Assembly: GCA_017463255.1 (NCBI GenBank)
Contig: JAFTPP010000013.1
Coordinates: forward strand, 124,001 to 188,000
Direction of reading: 5' to 3'
DNA length: 64,000 nucleotides
Source of the DNA: Lachnospiraceae bacterium
GTDB lineage: Bacteria > Bacillota > Clostridia > Lachnospirales > Lachnospiraceae
Below the pieces are notes generated by a model. That model was not told the DNA's origin and did not search any database. It saw only the letters and a list, made by a program, of their open reading frames with translations. A program made the translations under genes and the position numbers. Shown here piece after piece: positions 8,421 to 17,257 of the stretch (positions are counted from its first letter, which is position 1; each line of letters begins with the position of its first letter).

Positions 8421-9719
8421 ATGGTAATTCAAGCAAGTAACATCGCAATGCAGGCAGGCCGCTCGTATGCTTATTCAAGATCCCGCTCTGTCAGCATGCA
8501 ACTTACAAAATCAACTACAATGGCGGCGACGGATGAGAATTTAAGCTTCTTAAACGGCCTGGCAACAGGAAGTAACCGGGATGATTCAAATAAGGAAGAA
8601 AATGCAAAGGTTGTGACCGATTCAAGCAAGGGTCAGCAAGGTGCGATGCATAAGGATCAGCAGGGCGCAGTGCATGAGGAACAGCCGGATACGGTTCATA
8701 AGGGGATTATGTCACGATATGGAAAAAACACTGTCTGGCAGGAACTCAATGATAAGATGAAGGACACGGCGGCAGAAGAGATGACGGAGTCCATGACAGG
8801 AACAGATGAAACAACCGGTGTAACCAACAAATTAGTGCAAAAGCAGGATGCTTCGTCTGCTTTTAAAGGGGCATTAGAGGATATCCGTAAAAATTGCATC
8901 GCAAGACTTTTGGAAATCTTTTTTGGAAAAAATGATAAAAGATACAAAGACTGGGTAGAAAAGCATGGTGCTCCGGATAGTGAGAATGTAGCGAATAACA
9001 ATCTGATGTCTCAGGCAAACGCAGTTAGTAATATGCCAATATATGAGGTAAATACCTTTAAAATAACTGCCATGGAGACGGTACACGAATTTGAAAAGAC
9101 AGATTTTGCTACCAAGGGAACAGTGGTAAATGCAGACGGAACCACAATAGAATTTGATTTGTCCCTTAGTATGACAAGAGCCTTTAGGCAGACCATGGAG
9201 TCCGTTGTAGAAAAAGCGGAGCTTAAGATGTTAGACCCATTGGTGATTAACCTTGATACAAATATAGCAGAGTTATCGGATCAAAAATTCACTTTTGATA
9301 TTGATTCTGACGGACAGGAAGATTTGATTTCTACATTGGAAAGCGGCAGCGGCTATCTTGCCATTGACCATAACGAAGACGGAATTATTAATAACGGAAA
9401 AGAATTATTCGGTACTGAATCAGGAGATGGCTTTAAAGACCTTGCTGCTTACGATGAAGACGGAAACGGATGGATTGATGAGGCAGATGATGTATTTCAT
9501 AAACTGAAAATCTGGTGCAAAGATGAAAATGGGGAGGATGTCCTTTATACACTCAAAGACAAAAATGTGGGTGCCATTTGTCTTCAGAATGAAAAGACTG
9601 ATTTTTCAGTAAATTCTGTAGTGGATAATGCCGTAAAAGGAATGATTCGAAGCACAGGAATCTTTTTGTACGAAACCGGAGAAGTAGGAACCATGCAGCA
9701 ACTTGATTTAGCAAGATAA
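8421..9719 (+). CDS. SigD-regulated protein with Ca-loop (RTX-associated) C-terminal domain
   Basis: A 432-residue protein with a strong AAGGAGG site before ATG 8421. Residues 1-40 (IQASNIAMQAGRSYAYSRS) have no signal peptide. Residues 60-120 are Gln/Glu/His-rich low complexity. The C-terminal part carries a block seen in many RTX-type and cell-surface proteins: FDIDSDGQEDL, AIDHNEDGIINNGKELFG and AYDEDGNGWIDEADDVFHKLKIW, i.e. three Asp/Asn-rich calcium loops plus the GxELFG motif. The SigD promoter upstream places it in the motility regulon. It ends at its own terminator. It could be a secreted or flagellum-associated protein exported without a classical signal, but that is inference; no function is recognised. 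Confidence 0.75.
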   Translation: MVIQASNIAMQAGRSYAYSRSRSVSMQLTKSTTMAATDENLSFLNGLATGSNRDDSNKEENAKVVTDSSKGQQGAMHKDQQGAVHEEQPDTVHKGIMSRYGKNTVWQELNDKMKDTAAEEMTESMTGTDETTGVTNKLVQKQDASSAFKGALEDIRKNCIARLLEIFFGKNDKRYKDWVEKHGAPDSENVANNNLMSQANAVSNMPIYEVNTFKITAMETVHEFEKTDFATKGTVVNADGTTIEFDLSLSMTRAFRQTMESVVEKAELKMLDPLVINLDTNIAELSDQKFTFDIDSDGQEDLISTLESGSGYLAIDHNEDGIINNGKELFGTESGDGFKDLAAYDEDGNGWIDEADDVFHKLKIWCKDENGEDVLYTLKDKNVGAICLQNEKTDFSVNSVVDNAVKGMIRSTGIFLYETGEVGTMQQLDLAR

Positions 9720-9728
9720 TTCTAAAAT

Positions 9729-9766
9729 ACCTCTTACCGCATATTTATGGTAAGAGGTGTTTTTTT
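9729..9766 (+). terminator. Intrinsic terminator overlapping the next gene's ribosome-binding site
   Basis: A 10-bp stem, ACCTCTTACC (9729-9738) with GGTAAGAGGT (9749-9758), then G and seven T. The right arm contains AAGAGGTG, the only plausible ribosome-binding site for ATG 9768. Confidence 0.8.
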
Positions 9767-9767
9767 G

Positions 9768-10775
9768 ATGAAGTATAAAAAATATTGGTTTATGGGAATA
9801 GCCCTGTTTATTCTTCCTTATATTATGGTACTTATTTTTGCGGATAATTATACGGTAATTGAGACAGACAAGGAACGTGAACTGTTTAAGATGCAGGAAA
9901 AACTCACACAGAGTACTAATTATTATGTGGCAAGAGAGTTAGACTGCGGTATGCAGTTTATTCCCATGGAAGAATATCTCATAGGACTTACCGCAGCTAA
10001 TATACCCCTAAATTATGAGGATGAAACCATCAAAGCACAGATTGTAGCTCTTAGAACCCTGATTCTTTTTCATAGTGACGAAAAAGGAAATAATAAAATT
10101 AACAAAACAGAGTATATTTTTGCAAGAGAGTCTGAACTGGAATTGGCATATTATACCGATGCCAAGCTTCGGATACTATGGGATACACTTTACACGGAAA
10201 ATTATTACAGACTATGCAGTCTGGTTCTAAGTGTAAAAGGAATTTATATGACCTATAATGATGAACCCATTGAAGCACCGTTTTTTTATCTTAGTGCCGG
10301 TATGACCCGCAATGTGTATGAAATTATGGAAAGCGAGTATCCTTATTTGCAGGTTGTGGAATGTCCCCATGATATTTTTAATGATGATTTTGTAAAGACC
10401 ATTCATATTAAAGAGAAAAACTTTAAAGAGGATTTGATAGAAGCATACCCTGAATATACCGCAGAAATTCGAAATGTGGATTTTTTGAAAAGCAATGTTG
10501 AAATAGAAAAAAAAGACGAGAGTGGCTACGTTCTTTGGGTTAAGGTGAATGGAATATATATACCGGGAGAAGCATTCAGAGTGGCATTAAACCTTCCGTC
10601 TTCTTCTTTTTCCATGGAGATATTTGAAGACTCGGTTGCATTTGTCTGTAACGGCAATGGTCTTGGTATTGGCATGAGTCAGAATGAAGCCAATGAAATG
10701 GCAAAAGAGATGAGCGATTTTAAAGAGATATTGTCTTATTTTTATAAGAATTGCCAATTGAAAAAAATTGAATAA
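9768..10775 (+). CDS. spoIID: SpoIID/LytB-family engulfment protein, catalytic Glu replaced
   Basis: A 335-residue protein anchored by one N-terminal membrane span (WFMGIALFILPYIMVLIFA). The SpoIID domain is clear: MEEYLIGLTAANIP, then ETIKAQIVALRT (family EALKAQAVAART), FFYLSAGMTRNVYE and GLGIGMSQNEANEMAK. In active lytic transglycosylases of this family the block before KAQ normally reads (A/S)EMP; here it reads AANIP, so the Glu thought to be catalytic is Asn. SpoIID normally works with SpoIIM and SpoIIP in mother-cell engulfment. The spoIIQ-like gene follows by 69 bases, the same order as in Clostridioides difficile. ATG 9768 is chosen for the ribosome site in the preceding terminator arm and because the membrane span then starts normally. 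Confidence 0.85.
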   Translation: MKYKKYWFMGIALFILPYIMVLIFADNYTVIETDKERELFKMQEKLTQSTNYYVARELDCGMQFIPMEEYLIGLTAANIPLNYEDETIKAQIVALRTLILFHSDEKGNNKINKTEYIFARESELELAYYTDAKLRILWDTLYTENYYRLCSLVLSVKGIYMTYNDEPIEAPFFYLSAGMTRNVYEIMESEYPYLQVVECPHDIFNDDFVKTIHIKEKNFKEDLIEAYPEYTAEIRNVDFLKSNVEIEKKDESGYVLWVKVNGIYIPGEAFRVALNLPSSSFSMEIFEDSVAFVCNGNGLGIGMSQNEANEMAKEMSDFKEILSYFYKNCQLKKIE

Positions 10776-10844
10776 AACTGTTAAAGCAGGAAAAACTATC
10801 TCTAAAGCAATATAGCTTGAAAACACGAAAGGAGATAGCAAACA

Positions 10845-11747
10845 GTGAAGAAACATAGAAAAGGTTTGAATAAAGAACAGATTATTATGTTGTCTGCTTC
10901 AGGTTTTGTCATTATGGCATTAACCATGACAGGTGTATACGTGAGCCATAAAACCAACGAGGCCAAGGATGATGGATACAGAATTGATTTGAGCGCATTA
11001 GAGGGTAACAGAGAGGAAAACGAGAATGAGAGTGTAATTCCGGACGAGCTTACTGAAAACAACATGGATGTAGTAAGCGGGGAACAGATTCAGAGCGACT
11101 TAGATGCTGACCCGGATTTTGCGGAAAATCTTTTTGATCTCCCCACAGATGAGACACCGGTAGATTCCGGCGACGTAGAGGCGGAATTAGAGCTTCCGGC
11201 TACGGGCTCAGAGGAAGAAACCGTATCTGATGGAAGCGATACTGCAACAACCGATAACACAGAAGAGGATGTAATGGATACAGCAACCGCCGATGATGTA
11301 AAAGAGGATACTCAAAAACCGGTGGAGCCTGAATTTACTACAACCTCCACTTTACAGTGGCCTATTGTGGGAAATGTGTTATTAAATTATAGCATGGACA
11401 AGACCATTTATTTTCCCACATTGGATGTGTACAAATGCAATCCTGCCATTATCATTGATGCTAAGGTAGGAGAGCCTATTGCTGCGGCAGCTAATTCCGT
11501 AGTGCTTGATGTTTTTTATGATGAAGAAATCGGCAATGCAGTAACTCTTAATATCGGTAGCGGATATGAGCTCACTTACGGACAGTTAGACAATATCGCA
11601 GTATCGGAAGGGGAAGGCATTATGGCCGGTGAAATTATCGGATATGTGGCTGAACCTACCAAATATTACACTATTGAAGGAAGTAATGTGTATTTTAAAT
11701 TAGAAAAGGATGGAACACCTGTAAATCCGTTGAGTATATTAGAGTAA
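10845..11747 (+). CDS. spoIIQ: SpoIIQ-like M23-fold forespore protein, zinc ligands missing
   Basis: A 300-residue protein starting with GTG at 10845 after AAAGGAG. It has a single membrane span at residues ~12-30 (IIMLSASGFVIMALTMTGVYV), a long acidic Ser/Thr/Glu linker, and a C-terminal LytM/M23 fold from ~165. The fold is recognisable from WPIVGNVLLNYSMD, KVGEPIAAAANSVV, GSGYELTYGQLDNI and AGEIIGYV. The zinc sites are degenerate: the usual HxGxD region reads CNPAIIID, and the usual YAHL reads YGQL. In sporulating Firmicutes SpoIIQ pairs with SpoIIIAH across the intermembrane space and can be non-catalytic, as in Bacillus. The adjacent spoIID gene supports the assignment. Confidence 0.85.
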   Translation: MKKHRKGLNKEQIIMLSASGFVIMALTMTGVYVSHKTNEAKDDGYRIDLSALEGNREENENESVIPDELTENNMDVVSGEQIQSDLDADPDFAENLFDLPTDETPVDSGDVEAELELPATGSEEETVSDGSDTATTDNTEEDVMDTATADDVKEDTQKPVEPEFTTTSTLQWPIVGNVLLNYSMDKTIYFPTLDVYKCNPAIIIDAKVGEPIAAAANSVVLDVFYDEEIGNAVTLNIGSGYELTYGQLDNIAVSEGEGIMAGEIIGYVAEPTKYYTIEGSNVYFKLEKDGTPVNPLSILE

Positions 11748-11818
11748 AACCGCAATCGGGTTATTATACCAGAAGTTTTATCCCTATATGTAAAATACGT
11801 GCAGTACCTGATTGCTTA

Positions 11819-11854
11819 AAAGACCCGGCAGATAACCTGTCGGGTCTTTTTGCT
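11819..11854 (+). terminator. Intrinsic terminator after spoIIQ
   Basis: A 13-bp stem, AAAGACCCGGCAG (11819-11831) with CTGTCGGGTCTTT (11837-11849), followed by Ts. Confidence 0.9.
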
Positions 11855-11920
11855 CTTTACCTATTTCCGACGAAGTGGTATGATTTTAGAGGATGTATTT
11901 TTTTTAGAATGGAAGAAAAG

Positions 11921-13324
11921 ATGAAATATAAAAGAATACTTACACTCCTTATGGTGACCGCATTGTGCCTTACCGGGTGTGAAAAAAAAGAAGTAATCGA
12001 AGAAGAAGTATATGTGCCTGTGAGTAAAGAAAAGGTATTTCAGGGAATGTGTGGTGAGACCTCTACCATTCAAGTTTCAATGCCTACCCAACAGCCAAGT
12101 ATTCTGGTGGATTTACATGGTTATGAGACACAGGATGAAAAAATAGCCATTTTCCGTGGCGCCAATCTCGAAACGGAATACTATATCTGTGACGCACTTA
12201 CAGACGAGGTTATGTACATAGGAGTGTTAACAGAACAGGTCTACCATGAGCAGGATGACGAATATATTAGCTATGGAGATTTTACGGGATTTAAAGGCGA
12301 AGGTACTTATTACATAAAAACAGATGTGATTGGTGAATCTTATTTTTTTACCATTAGTCAGGATGTAAAAAAAGCCACTTTTAGATCCCTGTTGGCAGAG
12401 TTTGACAATACCTACAGTGAATTAGCACAAAATAGTTATACAGCCGGATGCTTATTAGAACCCACTATTATCAGCGCGGATTTAATGTTTTCATACCGAC
12501 TGTATCCGGGAATTTATACAGATGACTTAATAGAAAAGTACAGTGCTAATAAGATTCCCGATGTATTGGAAATGATAAAAATCTATACGGACTGGTTATT
12601 AACATTGGATACTTCCCTTATGTTGGGGGATGACCTTGCAGCATATGCAGGAGTTCTTTCAGAATTTTACGAAGCATACAGGGAATTCGACAGAACATAC
12701 GCGAATTCTTGCAAAAAAGCTGCAGAAAATGCCTATGGAATTTTAGAAGATCTGGAGGACACACAGGTAAAACCTGAACTAAAATTCTACGCAGACGCAG
12801 GACTTTATAATGTAACGGGCTATAATAAGTATAACAAAGCTGCAAAAGCTTATTTGGAAGAAGTACTTGCACGGGAAGAAATTTCAACCGAGAAATCCAA
12901 TGAAATGGCAGAAGCCTTTGACCTGCTTGGCAAGGTAAGCTATATTTCGGGTACGAAGGGCGTAGATATTAAGCTTTGTGCGGATATTATGAATGAATTT
13001 ATGGACGCTTCCGAGCAGGTGTCCGGTATTTCTAAGGAAAGCCCCTATCGGGTTTATAGTGAAGACATGATTGCTATTTTACGTGAATTACAGAAAATGG
13101 TAATTGTGGATTTTGCAGTTTCAAGCCAGGAATATAGAAATGTCCTTGAGAACCATTATCATTATATTTTGGGAAGAAATAAGGAACTTATAAACTATTT
13201 AGTGATGCCGCAAGAGAGTTTAACGGAATCACAGAATCAAGAACAGATTAAGATAAAACCCGGAACATGGGAAAGCGCATTATTTGTTCTGATGATTACA
13301 GAGATTATGGAGTCAGGGAAGTAA
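11921..13324 (+). CDS. Lipoprotein resembling a degenerate family 9 glycoside hydrolase
   Basis: A 467-residue lipoprotein with lipobox LTGC about 22 residues from ATG 11921; GGAAGA at 11911 favours this start over ATG 11909. Residues ~50-150 (ILVDLHGYETQDEKIAIFRG... EVMYIGVL... YGDFTGFKGEGTYYIK) match the CelD_N immunoglobulin-like domain that precedes GH9 catalytic domains. The helical remainder keeps GH9 landmarks: KIPDVLEMIKIYTDWLL, the alanine-rich helix LAAYAGVLSEFYEAY, YHYILGRNKELINYL, and a C-terminal WESALFVLMI. The catalytic DAGD motif, expected before KIPDVLE, and the NE-type proton-donor block near the C terminus are absent. It is therefore probably a non-hydrolytic scaffold or binding protein. 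It lies between sporulation and murein genes. No named family member was recognised. Confidence 0.65.
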   Translation: MKYKRILTLLMVTALCLTGCEKKEVIEEEVYVPVSKEKVFQGMCGETSTIQVSMPTQQPSILVDLHGYETQDEKIAIFRGANLETEYYICDALTDEVMYIGVLTEQVYHEQDDEYISYGDFTGFKGEGTYYIKTDVIGESYFFTISQDVKKATFRSLLAEFDNTYSELAQNSYTAGCLLEPTIISADLMFSYRLYPGIYTDDLIEKYSANKIPDVLEMIKIYTDWLLTLDTSLMLGDDLAAYAGVLSEFYEAYREFDRTYANSCKKAAENAYGILEDLEDTQVKPELKFYADAGLYNVTGYNKYNKAAKAYLEEVLAREEISTEKSNEMAEAFDLLGKVSYISGTKGVDIKLCADIMNEFMDASEQVSGISKESPYRVYSEDMIAILRELQKMVIVDFAVSSQEYRNVLENHYHYILGRNKELINYLVMPQESLTESQNQEQIKIKPGTWESALFVLMITEIMESGK

Positions 13325-13373
13325 AACTGACAGCAAATATAACTTGTCCGTATGAGGACAGAATGGAGAAAAA

Positions 13374-14402
13374 ATGAAAGTAGTAGTATTAGCAGGAGGA
13401 ATCAGTACAGAAAGAGATGTTTCCTTAAGCTCAGGAAAAATGATTTATAATGCAATCAAAGAAAATCACGACGCAATCTTATTAGACGTTTACTTAGGAT
13501 ACGAAGGAAATGTCAGTGATGATATTTTTACTATAGATAAGGATTGGGCAGCAGATATTAATCCGGTTAAAGAAGTAAATCCGGATATTGAATCTGTGAA
13601 GGCAATGCGTAGTGCAGATGTAATCGGTTTTTTTGGACCTAATGTTATTAAGCTTTGCCAGATGGCTGATGTGGTATTTATGGCGCTTCACGGTGAAAAC
13701 GGTGAAAATGGTAAGATACAGGCGGCATTTGACTTAATGGGAATCCGCTACACAGGAACAGATTATGTAAGCAGTGCCCTTGCAATGGATAAGGGACTTA
13801 CCAAGGAATTATTCTTACAACACGGAGTTCCTACGGCAGCAAGCTATGCCTTAAAAAAAGAAAGTGACTGGGCAAATCAGGTTAAGATGCCCTGCGTGGT
13901 AAAAACCTGTTGCGGAGGTTCCAGTGTTGGTGTATATATTGCCCACACCGAAGAAGAGGCAAAGAAAGCAATACACGAAGCATTCACTTTCGGAAGTGAT
14001 GTGTTAGTGGAAGAATATATCAAAGGCAGAGAGTTTTCCGTAGGTGTCATTGATGGAGTGGCACTTCCTGTAATTGAGATTGCACCATTACAGGGGTTTT
14101 ATGATTATAAAAATAAGTATCAGGCAGGAAGTACGGTGGAGACCTGCCCTGCATTGATTTCTGAGGAAGCAACTAAGCGTATGCAGGAAGCGGCGGAACT
14201 GGTATTTAAGATTCTTCGTTTACAGGTATATGCCCGCATGGACTTTATGATGGATGAACAGGGAGAAATCTATTGTTTGGAAGCAAATACCCTTCCCGGA
14301 TTTACCCCAACCTCTCTTTTACCACAAGAGGCAGCAGTGGTTGGTAAATCTTATGCCGAGCTATGCGAATGGATTATGGAGCTTTCCCTTAAGGCTAGAT
14401 AA
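13374..14402 (+). CDS. ddl: D-alanine--D-alanine ligase
   Basis: A 342-residue ATP-grasp enzyme joining two D-alanines for the peptidoglycan stem peptide. Family blocks are all present: N-terminal GGISTERDVSLSSG, the substrate loop MALHGENGENGKIQA, MDKGLTKELFLQHGVPTA, the ATP loop VVKTCCGGSSVGVYIA, and metal ligands in RMDFMMDEQGEIYCLEANTLPGFTPTSLLP. The final LEANTLPGFTPTS is characteristic of Ddl. It is followed 38 bases later by murF, which uses its product, so the two likely form one transcript. The start has a TGGAGA site. Confidence 0.95.
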   Translation: MKVVVLAGGISTERDVSLSSGKMIYNAIKENHDAILLDVYLGYEGNVSDDIFTIDKDWAADINPVKEVNPDIESVKAMRSADVIGFFGPNVIKLCQMADVVFMALHGENGENGKIQAAFDLMGIRYTGTDYVSSALAMDKGLTKELFLQHGVPTAASYALKKESDWANQVKMPCVVKTCCGGSSVGVYIAHTEEEAKKAIHEAFTFGSDVLVEEYIKGREFSVGVIDGVALPVIEIAPLQGFYDYKNKYQAGSTVETCPALISEEATKRMQEAAELVFKILRLQVYARMDFMMDEQGEIYCLEANTLPGFTPTSLLPQEAAVVGKSYAELCEWIMELSLKAR

Positions 14403-14440
14403 CAGATAAGTAATGAATCATAAAAAAGTAGGGATAACGA

Positions 14441-15886
14441 ATGGAATTAACATTATGGGAAGCAGCCAAGGCATGTAACGGACAATTATGCTATGGCGCT
14501 AAGGTTTGGTCACAAGAAAATATAGAAGATGCTAAAGCGCAGGAATGGGCCGGTGTTAAGCTTACACAGGTTGTCATCGATTCAAGAAAGGTGACAAAGG
14601 ACGGCTTATTTATTGCTACCAAGGGAGAAAAGGTGGATGGTCATTCCTTTATTCCCCAGGTGGCAGAAAAAGGAGCGGCCGGGGTGGTATGCGAAGTTGC
14701 CCCACAAAACTGCGAAGTCCCTTATATTTTGGTAAAGGATAGCTTTGTGGCATTAAAACAGATTGCGGAATATTACCGTTTGGAACATTTAAAACACTTA
14801 AAGGTAGTGGGAATTACCGGAAGCGTGGGTAAAACCAGCACGAAGGAATTTGTGGCCTCTGTTTTGGCAGTAAAATATAAGGTGTTAAAAACGGAAGGAA
14901 ATTATAATAACGAGGTAGGCCTTCCTTTAACCGTGCTTTCCATCCGTAAAGAGCATGAAGTGGCGGTTCTTGAAATGGGAATCAGTGAGTTTGGGGAGAT
15001 GCATCGTTTAAGTAAGGTGGCAAGACCGGATTACTGTCTCATTACCAACATCGGACAATGCCATTTGGAAAATTTGAAATCAAGAGACGGAATCTTAAAG
15101 GCTAAGACGGAAATCTTCGATTATATGAAAGAAGACGGAACCGTTTGCCTAAACGGTGATGATGATAAATTAATTACGGTAGATAAGGTAAAAGGCAAAG
15201 AGCCCATTCTCTTTAGTAAGAGCAATGAAAAGATGAAGGTTTATGCCTCCCACATTAAGTCAGGGGGATTATTTGGCAGTTTTTGTAGAATCTGTACCCC
15301 AATAGGAGAGTTTGAAACGCAGGTACCTCTTCCGGGAGAGCACATGGTACAGAATGCCTGCGCGGCAACCTGTATGGGACTGGAACTTGGTTTAACCTTG
15401 GAAGAAATTGATGAGGGAATCAGAAAAGTTCCTGCGGTAAACGGAAGAAGTAACATTATCCGTTTAAAAGACTATACATTAATTGATGACTGCTACAATG
15501 CAAATCCGGTATCCATGCGTTCAGCCATTGATTTGCTAAAGACAGCAGATACCCGTACCGTAGCTGTTTTGGGAGATATGTTTGAACTGGGTGAAGACGA
15601 GGTAAACATGCATGCCGGAATCGGAGCATACGCAGTGGAGAATAAAGTAGATGTGCTTATCTGCGTAGGGAATCTGAGTAAGCATATGTATGAAGCGGCA
15701 ATCAGGACCATTCAGGCAAAAGGGCAGGAAGCAGGTAATGAGGAAATAACTACGAAATGCTACTACTTTGCCACTAGGGAAGAGTTACTGACAGGGTATA
15801 AAGAACTGATTCAAAGCGGTGATACGATATTAATCAAAGCATCCCACGGAATGGGATTTGCGGCTGTGGTAGAAGATTTAAGTTAA
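14441..15886 (+). CDS. murF: UDP-MurNAc-tripeptide--D-Ala-D-Ala ligase
   Basis: A 481-residue Mur ligase that adds the D-Ala-D-Ala dipeptide made by the upstream ddl product, completing the pentapeptide precursor in the cytoplasm. The N-terminal region contains VVIDSRKVTKDGLFIATKGEKVDGHSF; the central ATP loop is GITGSVGKTSTKE; then EGNYNNEVGLPLTVL, the ITNIGQCHLEN block and DDCYNANPVSMRSA in the C-terminal domain, all diagnostic of MurF. It is of normal length, starts at ATG 14441 with AGGGAT upstream, and ends at a strong terminator shared with the converging plsC. Confidence 0.95.
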   Translation: MELTLWEAAKACNGQLCYGAKVWSQENIEDAKAQEWAGVKLTQVVIDSRKVTKDGLFIATKGEKVDGHSFIPQVAEKGAAGVVCEVAPQNCEVPYILVKDSFVALKQIAEYYRLEHLKHLKVVGITGSVGKTSTKEFVASVLAVKYKVLKTEGNYNNEVGLPLTVLSIRKEHEVAVLEMGISEFGEMHRLSKVARPDYCLITNIGQCHLENLKSRDGILKAKTEIFDYMKEDGTVCLNGDDDKLITVDKVKGKEPILFSKSNEKMKVYASHIKSGGLFGSFCRICTPIGEFETQVPLPGEHMVQNACAATCMGLELGLTLEEIDEGIRKVPAVNGRSNIIRLKDYTLIDDCYNANPVSMRSAIDLLKTADTRTVAVLGDMFELGEDEVNMHAGIGAYAVENKVDVLICVGNLSKHMYEAAIRTIQAKGQEAGNEEITTKCYYFATREELLTGYKELIQSGDTILIKASHGMGFAAVVEDLS

Positions 15887-15920
15887 AAAAAGCAACCTCA
15901 ATGGGAGGTTGCTTTTTTTA
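15887..15920. terminator. Bidirectional terminator between murF and plsC
   Basis: AAAAAGCAACCTC pairs with GAGGTTGCTTTTT (13 bp, five-base loop). T runs exist on both strands, fitting the converging genes. Confidence 0.9.
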
Positions 15921-15936
15921 TTGTCTAAAGTCCGGC

Positions 15937-16671
15937 TTACACCAACTCTTTATTTCTCATATACATATCTGAAATCACACCCTGCATATAGCTTCCGATG
16001 ACTTTTTGATCTTCCTTGGGAAGGTCTTTAATATAAATAGGAGCACCGTATTCGATAACAACATGTGTCTTTTTTATCTTCGGGAAGTGGTCCTCAAAAA
16101 TTGCTGCCGAGTTATTGATTGCCATAGGAATGACAGGACATCCTGTTTTCTGGGCAATCTTAAAGCTTCCGTCATGGAACGGCAGGAAAGTGTCAGGGGT
16201 CTTATTGCGGGTTCCTTCCGGGAAAATACAAATGGAAACGCCGCGTTTGATTTTTTCTATGGCAGCAAGAATGGTTTGCATACCCTTTTTTATATCCTTA
16301 CGGTCCAAGAACAGGCAATTCACAAGAATCATCCAGCTATTTAAGAACGGAACCTTTAACATTTCTTTTTTGGCAATATATCCGGTAGGTCGGGGAACTC
16401 TTACGTAGGTAAGGAGAATGTCAAAGAAGCTTCTGTGATTACCGATGTACAAAACCGGTACATCTTTGGGTACATTTTCTTCTCCGATTACCGTAACACG
16501 CACGCCGGAAATCTTAAGACATACCCTGAATGCCCAGTTCACTATGGCAATAGAGCTTTTGTCCCGTAAATTCATGTTAAATTTGCCAATAATATATTCA
16601 ACGATTCTAATGGGAATTGTTACGATTAAAAAAGTTACAACAAAGAATACAGTCAGTAAAAAACGAATCAT
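15937..16671 (-). CDS. plsC: 1-acyl-sn-glycerol-3-phosphate acyltransferase
   Basis: A 244-residue membrane-associated acyltransferase making phosphatidic acid from lysophosphatidate. One N-terminal membrane segment (FLLTVFFVVTFLIVTIPIRIV) is followed by the PlsC motifs NHRSFFDI (H-x4-D catalytic pair), the block GYIAKKEMLKVPFLNSWM, FPEGTRNK with the binding Glu, and CPVIPMAI. It is the only minus-strand gene in this part and converges on murF, so it forms its own unit. A weak ribosome site (AAAGGA/AAGG) lies before the start at 16671. Confidence 0.93.
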   Translation of the reverse strand: MIRFLLTVFFVVTFLIVTIPIRIVEYIIGKFNMNLRDKSSIAIVNWAFRVCLKISGVRVTVIGEENVPKDVPVLYIGNHRSFFDILLTYVRVPRPTGYIAKKEMLKVPFLNSWMILVNCLFLDRKDIKKGMQTILAAIEKIKRGVSICIFPEGTRNKTPDTFLPFHDGSFKIAQKTGCPVIPMAINNSAAIFEDHFPKIKKTHVVIEYGAPIYIKDLPKEDQKVIGSYMQGVISDMYMRNKELV

Positions 16672-16804
16672 ATACCTTAAATCCTTTCACTAAACGCTCC
16701 GTAATCCATTATAAAGATGAAAACCTTGATTTGCAAGGGTTTACATTGCATGGAGTTATTGTTTTTTGCATAGAATAAGTTAGGAAGCGTGAAAGGAGAC
16801 TGCA

Positions 16805-17212
16805 ATGAAAAAAATTGCGAGAATCATTATATGCCTGCTTTTAGGAGGAATTTTAGTGGGGTGTGATGTAATAGAAGACAGGTCAGAGAAAATAAGGGAC
16901 CTTGATTTTACAGTAGTAGCCCCCAGGGACATTCCGGAAGAACTGATGAAGGAAATTGATGTAAAAAAAGGCAATGTCTTTAAGATTACCTATTCAGAGG
17001 GGGATTCCTTGTATATTTGCGTAGGATACGGCAAACAGTCCACCGGAGGCTATAGTGTAATGGTGGAAGATTTATACCTTACCAAGAATGCCATCTACAT
17101 AGATACGGAGCTTTTAGCACCGGCGCCCGGAGAGATTGTTGCCAATGCAGTCAGTTACCCGTATGTGTGTATAAAATTAGAATATATTGATAAAACAGTA
17201 GTTTTTGATTAG
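16805..17212 (+). CDS. Small lipoprotein with PrcB-like C-terminal domain
   Basis: A 135-residue predicted lipoprotein; the lipobox LVGC ends a short signal peptide at about residue 19. The second half matches the PrcB C-terminal domain pattern: YICVGYGKQSTGGYSVMVEDLYLTKNAIYI, then LAPAPGEIVANAVSYPYVCIKLEY. The TGGYSV and SYPYVCIKL blocks are the conserved parts. In other bacteria such domains accompany proteases, but none is adjacent; 45 bases downstream is pyrC. The ribosome site is AAAGGAG at 16791-16797. The specific function is unknown. Confidence 0.75.
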   Translation: MKKIARIIICLLLGGILVGCDVIEDRSEKIRDLDFTVVAPRDIPEELMKEIDVKKGNVFKITYSEGDSLYICVGYGKQSTGGYSVMVEDLYLTKNAIYIDTELLAPAPGEIVANAVSYPYVCIKLEYIDKTVVFD

Positions 17213-17257
17213 AAAATTAGATATAATAACGGTATGGTTTACAAAGGAGACAACATC

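Noticed and set aside
8263..8478. Minus-strand 71-residue frame over the SigD promoter and leader
   Set aside because: It runs antisense through the promoter, hairpins and start of the next gene, with no ribosome site.
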